Origin: Hanleya hanleyi
Lineage: Eukaryota > Mollusca > Polyplacophora > Lepidopleurida > Hanleyidae
Direction: 5' to 3'
DNA length: 64,000 bases
NCBI GenBank assembly: GCA_036873755.1
Contig: JAVTVY010018829.1
Span: 16,640-80,639, forward strand
The translations under genes were made by a program, and so were the position numbers. Below the pieces are notes generated by a model, which was not told where the DNA came from, did not search any database, and was given only the letters and a program-made list of their open reading frames with translations. Below are positions 55,780-64,000 of the stretch, piece after piece. Position 1 is the stretch's first letter. Every line of letters begins with the position of its first letter.

Positions 55780-56085
55780 CCAACGGTTATCGAGCCCCGT
55801 GAGGCTCCCGGGGATTGACCTGGGGTGTCGTCGTGCACACTCCAGGTCATGGTAAGAATAGGTCTCGGCTCCTCAGAGAGCTTGTCATAAGAGGCGACTA
55901 ACTGGGGCACCCGTAGGGATCCCGGGTGTGAAAAGGAATAGGACCCCACCCATGGGGTATCGAGTGTTAAAATAAATAGGACCCTACACGTGTGGTTTCC
56001 GGGTGTGAAAAGGAATAGGAACCAACGTCATGATATGACTGAAATAGTGTTGAAAGCGACGTTAAATCATATTCACTCACTCATC
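55780..56085 (+). mobile_element. SINE-like repeat with CACTCACTCA tail
   Basis: The head has GTTATCGAGCCCCGTGAGGC, and the body GTCATAAGAGGCGACTAACT followed by three rounds of GGGTGTGAAAAGGAATAGGA. The tail carries GAAATAGTGTTGAAAGCGAC, GTTAAAT and CACTCACTCA. The tail is shared with 23295-23400 and 29347-29455; the head is not. The AAGAGGCGACTAAC word is abundant in molluscan SINEs (from memory). Confidence 0.6.
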
Positions 56086-56372
56086 CCTGTGTTATCGAGC
56101 TAAAAAATAACAGAATTTTTGGATTAAATTTATGGGTACCATCCAGATAGACCCTCCCTCCTCCACTGATGGACATGCTGGTTATATCATTGATAAATTA
56201 TCAATACAGGCTGCCTGAAACAGTGTTCATAGCTTTGGGGACAATATTTTAGACAGAGAGAATTAAGGTTTAACGTCGCGTTCAGCAATATTTCAGCTAA
56301 ATAGCTACCTTTATACACAGAGATGCCTTAGAATTATGATGTTGAAATCTCCCACTTTCAAAAGGTATGCTG

Positions 56373-56602
56373 CAGTAATACCTCCTATAATTCAATTCCC
56401 TTATCAAAATTCAAACACCCCCAATTTCAGGGACAAAATTTAATAGACTGTTTTAATAACTCTAAAATCATTGAAATAACGACAAAATATTGGATTGTAT
56501 GCATGATTTTGATTCATTTTGTCAACTTGCTGTTCTAATGAATTTTATCACCCCTGATTTTATAGTAGAAAATTCACTTCCTGTGATTGAATTATAACAG
56601 AA
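56373..56602. mobile_element. Copy of the CCCTCTAATAATTCAATC MITE, 47 bp from MRPL24 exon 4
   Basis: CAGTAATACCTCCTATAATT at the left and CACTTCCTGTGATTGAATTA at the right match the 19938 copy, but the right terminus is altered (ATAACAG instead of TTAGAGG). Its right edge lies about 47 bases before exon 4, so it may overlap the branch-point region. Confidence 0.7.
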
Positions 56603-56649
56603 ACTATCCTAGTCTCAGACAGTACCAGGATATCCTCTCTCTATTGTAG

Positions 56650-56789
56650 TGCAGCCACAACAATAAAATGGCGGTTCAACGAGGCTGGTGAACGTGTCCG
56701 TGTATGTACGAGAACAGGACGAATCCTACCATTAGCAAGAGAGGCAGTGGATGTTCAAGAGGATTTTGTTAACAAAAGCAAATATGTTG
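56650..56789 (+). CDS. MRPL24: MRPL24 coding exon 4
   Basis: It encodes, after completing an Asn codon, AATTIKWRFNEAGERVRVCT and then RTGRILP, the most conserved part of mitochondrial L24 (EWRFTEAGERVRV.TR.GRIIP in relatives). It continues LAREAVDVQEDFVNKSKYV. The acceptor CTCTATTGTAG and donor GTTAGT fit the phases (in 2, out 1). A second AG eight bases downstream would break the frame, so it was not chosen. Confidence 0.94.
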
Positions 56790-57190
56790 GTTAGTGGTTA
56801 CAAATCCGCATGATTACTTCGGGGACATTCAAGTATTATTTGGATATAACTACCATATTAGCCACTGTTCTTCAGGGAACATGTACATAGAATCGTGCTT
56901 TCTTGCTTCTGTATACATGTATGTATTTTGATCTGACCCGTCAGGGGATATATTATCTTATTACCCCGCAAGCAAATATCAAGGTTGTGATTGGTTAAAA
57001 GGTCGGGTCGAATAAACCCACATACCCTGAGTGATGTCTTGCTACTCAGGGTATATACATGTAAAAAACAAGTCACGTGCGATTGGAAATGATGCTCTCA
57101 CTTCAAAAGTTCAGCTGACCATATCTCAATATTTATGGAATACCTTTCGCTCACTTGTCAAAATTTAATAGAATAACGTCATAGTGCATT
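56790..57190. other. No gene seen
   Basis: Short AT-rich intron segment. ACCCTGAGT...ACTCAGGGT (57024-57053) forms a hairpin. Confidence 0.4.
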
Positions 57191-59031
57191 ATTATGTCTC
57201 CCCCAACTATGTTGGGGGGAGACATCTAGTGTTTGTGCTGTCTGTCTGTCCGTCTGTCTGTCTGGATGGATGGATGTCTGTCTCTCTGGATGGATGTCTG
57301 TCCGTCCCCTTGCCTTGTCTGCAAGATATCTTGAGAACTACTGGATGGAATTTCACCAAACTTGGATGGAAGCTTCATTGGGATAGCCCCCTCATTTGAT
57401 TAGGTTTTGGTGTATGTGCGTGCATTCATCCGTGTCCGGTGTCCGTCCGTCCGTCCATCTACTTGTACATGTATATACAGGCCTTGTCTGCAAGATATCT
57501 TGAGAACTACTGGACGGAATTTCACCCCACTTGGATGGAAGCTTCAGTGGGATAGCCCCCTCATTTGATTAGGTTTTAGTGTGTGTGCGTGCATTCATCC
57601 ATGTCCGGTGTCCGTCCGTCCGTCCATCTACTTGTACATGTATATACAGGGCTTGTCTGCAAGATATCTGGAGAACTACTGGACGGAATTTTACCAAACT
57701 TGGATGGAAGCTTCATTGGGATAGCCCCCTCATTTGATTAGGTTTTGGCGTATGTGGGTGCATTCATCCGTGTCCGGTGTCCATCCATCCGTCCATCTAC
57801 TTGTACATGTATATACAGGCCTTGTCTGCAAGATATCTTGAGAACTACTGGACGGAATTTCACCCCACTTGGATGGAAGCTTCAGTGGGATAGCCCCCTC
57901 ATTTGATTAGGTTTTGGTGTGTGTGCGTGCATTCATCCATGTCCGGTGTCCGTCCATCTACTTGTACATGTATATACAGGGCTTGTCTGCAAGATATCTG
58001 GAGAACTACTGGACGGAATTTCACCAAACTTGGACGGAAGCTTCATTGGGATAGCCCCCTCATTTGATTAGGTTTTGGTGTATGTGGGTGCATTCATCCG
58101 TGTCCAGTGTCCGTCCATCCGTCCATCTACTTGTACATGTATATACAGGCCTTGTCTGCAAGATATCTTGAGAACTACTGGACGGAATTTCACCGCACTT
58201 GGATGGAAGCTTCAGTGGGATAGCCCCCTCATTTGATTAGGTTTTGGTGTGTGTGCGTGCATTCATCCATGTCCGGTGTCCGTCCGTCCATCCATCTACT
58301 TGTACATGTATATACAAGGCTTATCTGCAAGATATCTGGAGAACTACTGGACGGAATTTCACCAAACTTGGATGAAAGCTTCATTGGGATAGCCCCCTCA
58401 TTTGACTAGGTGTTGGTGTGTGTGCATGCGTTCATCCGTGTCCGGTGTCCGTCCGTCCATCCGTCCATCTACTTGTACATGTATATACAGGCCTTGTCTG
58501 CAAGATATCTTGAGAACTACTGGACGGAATTTCACCACACTTGGATGGAAGCTTCATTGGGATAGCCCCCTCATTTGACTAGGTTTTGGTGTGTGTCCAT
58601 GCGTTCGTCCGGTGTCCGTCCATCTGCTTGTACATGTATATACAGGCCTTGTCTGCAAGATATCTTGAGAACTATTGGATGGAATTTCACCAAACTTGGA
58701 TGGAAGCTTCATTGGGATAGCCCCCACATTTGATCAGGTTTTGGTGTATGTGTGCATGCATCCATCCGTGTCCGGTGTCCGTCCATCCGTTCATCTACTT
58801 GTACATGTATGTACAATGAAAATCGCTTCTTTGTAATTAATATTTTTAGATACGCAGCTTTGTTTAAGATACTTATTGCTACATTAATTTTACAGCACTT
58901 TCCCTTAAATTATGTGCCCATTCAAGGCAAGGTGGGAGGTTGGGGGAGACGTATGTTTTTGCTCAAAAAAACAACCAGCATAGGCTTCATGCCGGAGCGG
59001 CAACTCAAGGGTCAAAGCGGAACCTCTAGTT
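57191..59031 (+). mobile_element. Composite repeat element, copy 2, with about 9 internal units
   Basis: Same start (ATTATGTCTCCCCCAACTAT), same end (CATGCCGGAGCGGCAAC...GGAACCTCTAGTT) and same internal unit as 51380-53521, in the same orientation. The internal array was amplified separately. Here units with ATATCTTGAG/CACCCCACTTGG alternate with ATATCTGGAG/CACCAAACTTGG. It lies in MRPL24 intron 4. Confidence 0.85.
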
Positions 59032-59624
59032 TTCACTGAAGTTTCCGTCACATAACTCACCAAAAGGTGACATTTGCTCCAAATATGAAAGTCTATTTCC
59101 GAACGAAAGCAGATCGAAATGGATTGTGTTTTATAACAGTGCAGTAGCAAAATGAGGACAGGTTTCGTTACCGAAACGACCTGTTGGATTTGCCCAGTGT
59201 GCCAATTTGGTTGTAAATGATAGACCTTTTTCAGTGTAAGACAGTTACGACAAAGGAAGGGTCATATGTTTCCATACACCTGGGAGAAAAGCTGAATATA
59301 GAATCACGTCATTTTTCACTGTTTCAAAGATCCTTTTGTGGGATAGGTCACTGCATTCCGAACATCAGAAGAAATTCATAGTTGCCATCTCGGATTTATC
59401 TAATTTCAACAAAAAGTTCAAATGTCTTCTTCTCGCCTACTGATCCGCACAAAACTTTGCATACGTGATGGATTGTTGGTTATGTAACTGTGCTGTTTTT
59501 CGATTATTGACACTATTATTTTGTGACAATAGCTGAATACTTTCTGATGTCTAACCAATGTTTCCTATCTTCCCAACATCCAGTAGCTAGCTCATTAAAA
59601 TGCAACTTTATCTTGTGTTTTCAG
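59032..59624. other. No gene seen; end of MRPL24 intron 4
   Basis: Unique-looking sequence ending in TCTTGTGTTTTCAG, the acceptor of exon 5. Confidence 0.45.
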
Positions 59625-59764
59625 AGAATGACGGCAAGGACACGAAGGCGAAGGAACTGACAGAAATAACATTCACGCCAAAGCTGACGACTTTCGAACA
59701 GGATATTATGGACAAAATGGGAATACAGGAGGACAGAAAACCTGCACCGACATTCTGGTATTGA
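59625..59764 (+). CDS. MRPL24: MRPL24 coding exon 5 and stop
   Basis: It completes a Glu codon and encodes NDGKDTKAKELTEITFTPKL, TTFEQDIMDKMGIQEDRK and finally TFWY before TGA. The family's C-terminus also ends in a EVM..MGI.E.RK....YWY pattern, so the end is secure. Downstream, ATTAAA lies at 60109-60114, and the first AATAAA (60193-60198) lies inside a MITE. Confidence 0.94.
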
Positions 59765-60108
59765 GTGGGACAATAGTGTAGAATAACCTGGATGGATTTC
59801 TACAGAGGCAGCTGTGGCCAAAGCTGTTGAGAAATGATCTCTTGGTCAATGGATTGCTTTTGAATCTCCAAAGAATCATGGGACTTCTTCCAACTAACAT
59901 TCACATAGATTCACTGGAGTTGATTCATTCAGTGTTGTGCCATCTTATTACAATGTAAAGTTATAAGAAATGTGATATCTGCATAGTAACTGCCGCATGT
60001 AGCCATGTTGGTTGATATTCTGTCATCACGTTTTATGTTTCGATGACATCAAACATTGTGGTCTGATCAGATAAAAATACCATAATGCATTGGAGTTTCT
60101 GATGCCAG

Positions 60109-60114
60109 ATTAAA
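60109..60114 (+). terminator. MRPL24: Possible MRPL24 polyadenylation signal (ATTAAA)
   Basis: ATTAAA is the first signal-like hexamer after the stop codon; a canonical AATAAA follows at 60193-60198 inside the MITE. Which is used cannot be read from the sequence. Confidence 0.35.
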
Positions 60115-60137
60115 CGATGAACATGGTGAGTATTATA

Positions 60138-60500
60138 CAGGTTAGGGGAATCCCGCTCTCTAAAATGGAGGTAAAAAAGGTCGTTTATGCTCAATAAATC
60201 AGTTGACATAATGAATTCAGCAAAATCCTGTTAAGGCGCACACAGGCATATATACATCTGCATCGAATGGTAGTAAAAAAAATTGTCATCTATCTAATTT
60301 GCATAATAATAGGACAAACGTCTGTCGTGCTGTTTAAACAAACATTGACTGGTTCTGCAAATGGCAAATTAATTTTTGGACATGAAACAATAGATAAATT
60401 AATGCGCCGGAAGCATTGGTTAATTTGGAATCAAAAGTTATTGGGCAAAAACGACCCTTTTTTTTACCTTCATTTTAGGGAGCGGGATCGCCCTAACCTG
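60138..60500. mobile_element. 363 bp MITE, CAGGTTAGGG ends, 5 bp TSD
   Basis: CAGGTTAGGGGAATCCCGCT at the left is mirrored by AGCGGGATCGCCCTAACCTG at the right, and pairing continues through AAAATGGAGGTAAAAAA and GGTCGTTT for about 50 bases. TTATA flanks both ends (60133-60137 and 60501-60505). The 79-codon frame inside has no domain. Confidence 0.85.
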
Positions 60501-60505
60501 TTATA

Positions 60506-62329
60506 GAAGATGTACACTGTGAAACCGTGTAAACCAACCATGCTTCGGACCAGATTATAGTGTCAGTTTTGATAGGTTTCTGGTTTATCAAGGTTCTAAA
60601 TACCTTAAATGTAACTAGTGACACCCAAGGTAATGTCAGTATTTATAGGTTGGTCAGTTTAGCCAGGTGTCGGTATTCACAGGTTTTGGTATTCACAGGT
60701 TTCACTGTACTTCCATTCTGCTAGCAGTAATATAGATAACAAGATCTCACAGCAATCCTAGAATCAATGTGAGCGAAGGCCTTGCCAGGGACAATATTGT
60801 ATCTCTCCGAGTATGGCTGTCGAGATGTGGAAATATGACGGTCACCTGCCAAATCAGGAGTCTGTGTAATTTGTATGAATAATAATGATTTACCTTTTCA
60901 TCTTTTCTCGTGGAAAACTGGTGGTCATTGTTGGTAGTCAGAATGCAGTCCTTGTCTCTATTGTCACAGGGACTATATGGCGAATGAACTATTAATAGTC
61001 TTATAGATCAGAATTTGTACAGCTTACAGTGCTAATTAAATAAACACAAGAATGGTGACAGAAATAGACTTCAGTATAATTACCCCCCTTCCCCCCCCCC
61101 CCTTTCCCTTGAATTAGAGGGGGGGTCTATATGAATCACTTTGAACATTTGTCCATCCTCCATTACCATTTGATGGACTGCTTTAACACTTACATGGAAG
61201 ATACTACTTTTCTTACTATCTTTGTCATTTTTTGGGGGGGGGGGGGAATGCTGGAATACATTGTTGTCCAGGCTGTGGCATTTATGTTTGCCGAGTGAAG
61301 TTAGATGCTTAGTATCATGTAGGTGTGCGCTGTCAGTTTCGATGATTTCTCCAGAGTTATGGCCATTTATCGTCAATATCAGTGAATGCCTACATTTTTG
61401 TCTGGACTGTAACTTGCAAAGATTGAAACATTCATGATGAATGATAACTATTATGTTGTTATGATGTGTCATGTTTTTTACCCCACAGCCACGCAAACTC
61501 TGACTTCTTCTGTGCTGTGTTTGGGTTGTGGACTGAAATTATTTTCTTTAAGTCATGGATGGGGGAAAACAGTTCATTTTCAGCACACAGGCCTTTCCTG
61601 AAACCATGGTTGAAGGACGTTAGCTGATTTCAAGATCAGTTTCTTAACTGTAGCATCTCCATGGCGGATGGTATGATATAGTGGACTGATTCAGGACAAC
61701 CACCTGTTGGTAATCGCCTGAGTTAATTCATGGGGAATATTTCACATGTTGTTTACTGCAACATTTCTAGGATATTGTCCACTCATTGATGCTCTTCTTG
61801 GTTCAAACAAGCACATGCGCGAAGTATAAATGAAATTTGAACACACCCTTACTTAGAGTGTCACCTTGGCCATATAATTTGCGTGATCAGCTTACAGACA
61901 TACTGAATTTGAGAATACTATGGCCTGGGCACGTGGGAAAGTCGCCAGAACAGAAATGTGCTATAATACCGAGGGTTATGCGTAACTGTAGTAGTGTCAT
62001 GGAGTGAAGTGTGTTGAAGCCCACATAGGTCTGGACAAACTTTACGAAAGATTTGATAAAAGACCCATGGAAATCAACTAATAAAACAATGCACCAAACT
62101 GTTAACATATCTCAGAAGACCTTCATGCCAGGCCAAAGAGTGGGAAAGACAAGATGCATGCTCTTATTAATACGAAGCTGCGCATCTGAAAACCCCTCGG
62201 CGCCAGCCATTCATAATGTATTCAATCTGAAGCAAGACTTCAGGAACACCAAGCAGTCAAGTGACAAATATACAGATTATGAAAAAATTTGCCATTAGAA
62301 ATGGCCTCTAAGGTTTATGTCCAATCAGA
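60506..62329. other. No gene seen; C-run and G-run tracts
   Basis: A CCCCTTCCCCCCCCCCCCTTTCCC tract lies at 61084-61108 and a G10-plus tract at 61236-61247. Frames here (up to 138 codons, minus strand) run through these tracts and show no domain. Confidence 0.45.
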
Positions 62330-63405
62330 GAAGTCGGTATTCATTACATAAGTCTGTTGATGCATCGATGATGTATACCAAATTTTGTCATAGAGCATTT
62401 GAAAATTATCAGAGATAGAGATCATTAATGATTTCGCATAAATTAAAGATGGCCGCCCATCCTTCCCACCACTCAGAGAAACTGATGTGGTTATTCATTG
62501 CAAGTGTCTTGATACATGGATGCTGTATACCAAGTTTCATATAGAACACTGAAATGGTATCAAAGATATACATCATCAAAGATTTTGCATAAATTGAAGA
62601 TGGCCACCAAGGTTTCCGCCCAATCAGAAACACCAGAACTGCCATTTATCGTAAGTCTATTGATGCATCGATGATATATGCCAAATTTTACAACGAGCAC
62701 TCGAACGGTATCAGAGATAGAGATCATTAATCATTTCGCATAAATTAAAGATGGCCGCCCATCCTTCCTGCCACTCAGAGGAACTGATGTGGTTATACAT
62801 TGCAGGTCTCTTGATACATCGATGCTGTATACCAAGTTTTGTATAGAACACTTGAATGGTATCAAAGATATATATCATTAAAGATTTTGCATAAATTAAA
62901 GATGGCCGCCAAGGTTTCCACCGAATCAAGGAAACTGGTTTGGTCATTCCTTTGAAGTTTCTTGATGCATCGATGATCTATACCAAGTTCACACACGGAA
63001 CAGTGAAATGGTACCTAAGATACACAAGATTAATGATTTCGCATAAATTAAATATGGCCACCAAAGTTTCCAACCAATCAGGTCCAGATTCAATAGGGTT
63101 CTGGGTCATGAGCATATGGATGTGCAGTGCAAGTTTGGTGTGCCTAGGGTAAGTCGTTCTAAAGATATCTTGGTAGCGAGAAAGCTGTGATGGTTTCGCA
63201 TAAATTAAAGATGGCCGCCCAAGTTTCCAACCAATCAGGTCCAGATTCAATAGGGTTCTGCGTCACGCGCATACGGATGTGCACTGCAAGTTTGGTGTGC
63301 CTAGGGTAAGTCGTTCTGAAGATATCTTGGTAACGAGAAAGGTGTGACGGACAGACGTACATGATGACAATACCCTTCGGCCAAATTTTGGCCGAGGGGT
63401 AATAA
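62330..63405 (-). repeat. Tandem array of the GCCATCTTTAATTTATGC family, inverted copy
   Basis: This is the reverse complement of the array at 2828-4290. Units carry GCATAAATTAAAGATGGCCG, GATGCATCGATG and AGGTCCAGATTCAATAGGG. It ends (its true start) with ACGTACATGATGACAATACC and a TTCGGCCAAATTTTGGCCGA hairpin. The last two units (about 63045-63180 and 63185-63330) are nearly identical. Confidence 0.8.
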
Positions 63406-64000
63406 AGTCGTGCATCCTGATTGCGCATAAATTTGCTAAATGAGGTCGCATCAGGTAGCCTCCCTTTGATTGCATACACTGACGTGACAGAGGTTTGAAT
63501 AATATCAGTTAAAGGGATAGTAAACCCTTGAAAAAAGTATGTTGTAAATGAAAGAATACTTCCATCACAGTCCAGAAGTATTTTTTTTCAAACCGAATAA
63601 ACGCATTTAATGTTTGTGTTTGTATGGTGGTCTGTTTTACAACCATTCCATTCTCCTATTCTCTCGATTATTGCGGATACCTCCAAAACACTCATCATTG
63701 TGCTGACCCGATAGGAAAGTATTTTGAAGGTTTAACATGGAACATTATTGCTTATTATTAAACGAATCCAAAGTGTATTGGCTTTTTGCTCAGTTAACAA
63801 AATAAATAAACTAGAGCCTATGGGCTTTAATGAGATCTGGTAGCTGGGTTATTGGGGGTTAAGTTTGTAATGAAATAAACGCACAATTATATATTTAATT
63901 TCAAGCTAGGCACAGGTGGCACCAGGCACGAATGTATGTGGCTAAAACGCAATCACAAGTTACATCCTGTGACAAGGTATATGAAGGGCCGTTCGCGCCA
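63406..64000. other. No gene seen; possible element end at 63512
   Basis: TTAAAGGGATAGTAAACCC at 63512 resembles the TTAA plus AGGAATAGAC end of the element at 41606, but the opposite end is not in the window. Confidence 0.35.

Larger units (their letters stand above)
12271..59764 (+). other. MRPL24: MRPL24 gene span (five coding exons)
   Basis: The five exons below join in consistent phase: exon 1 ends phase 0, exon 2 phase 0, exon 3 phase 2, exon 4 phase 1. They give a 243-residue protein, close to the roughly 216 residues of the vertebrate protein. Introns are 35,513, 862, 7,483 and 2,835 bp, all GT-AG. Gene length is therefore almost entirely repeat-filled intron. The product is the mitochondrial large-subunit ribosomal protein related to bacterial L24, an early assembly protein of the subunit. 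At least one 5' untranslated exon probably lies upstream, because position 12270 is a strong acceptor. Confidence 0.93.

Noticed and set aside
61080..61496. 138-codon minus frame
   Set aside because: It runs through C- and G-homopolymer tracts, and its composition is set by them; no domain is visible.

Overview
The window is eukaryotic nuclear DNA: AT-rich, repeat-dense, with GT-AG introns and repeat types typical of marine invertebrates. These include tRNA- and 5S-rRNA-derived SINEs ending in CACTCACT tails, CCGTCCGTCC-rich composite repeats and ACATGTA-rich sequence. The best guess is a lophotrochozoan, probably a mollusc. That is inference from repeat style, not from a species-specific marker.

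Two conserved protein-coding genes can be read, both on the + strand. The first is the mitochondrial ribosomal protein L24 gene (MRPL24). Its five coding exons (12340-12588, 48102-48197, 49060-49166, 56650-56789, 59625-59764) join in phase into a 243-residue protein with a KOW motif. The first coding intron is 35.5 kb. Inside it, on the same strand, lies the second gene: an intact, intronless adenosine kinase of 352 codons (24222-25280), best explained as a retrocopy that is still open.

Almost everything else is repetitive. Left part (1-12 kb): a 1 kb TIR element, a large palindrome, a 3 kb TIR transposon holding tandem repeats and an endonuclease-domain fragment, a short complete minus-strand LTR retrotransposon (7093-9570) whose one long ORF ends in a chromodomain-like segment, and a tandem array rich in TGACCTTGACC motifs. 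MRPL24 intron 1 (12.6-48.1 kb): SINEs, MITEs, four large minisatellites (39, 31, 33 and 22 bp units), foldback elements and several 1.3-1.4 kb non-autonomous DNA transposons with visible target-site duplications. Right part (48-64 kb): the small MRPL24 exons separated by two copies of a 2 kb composite element with about 169 bp internal units, further SINE and MITE copies, and an inverted copy of the array seen near 3-4 kb.

I see no CRISPR array, operon, rRNA operon or functional tRNA gene. Most apparent ORFs here are products of tandem repeats whose unit lacks stop codons. The two genes are unrelated in function (mitochondrial translation; purine salvage), and their nesting looks like a consequence of insertion, not a pathway link. 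All homology statements rest on reading by eye.
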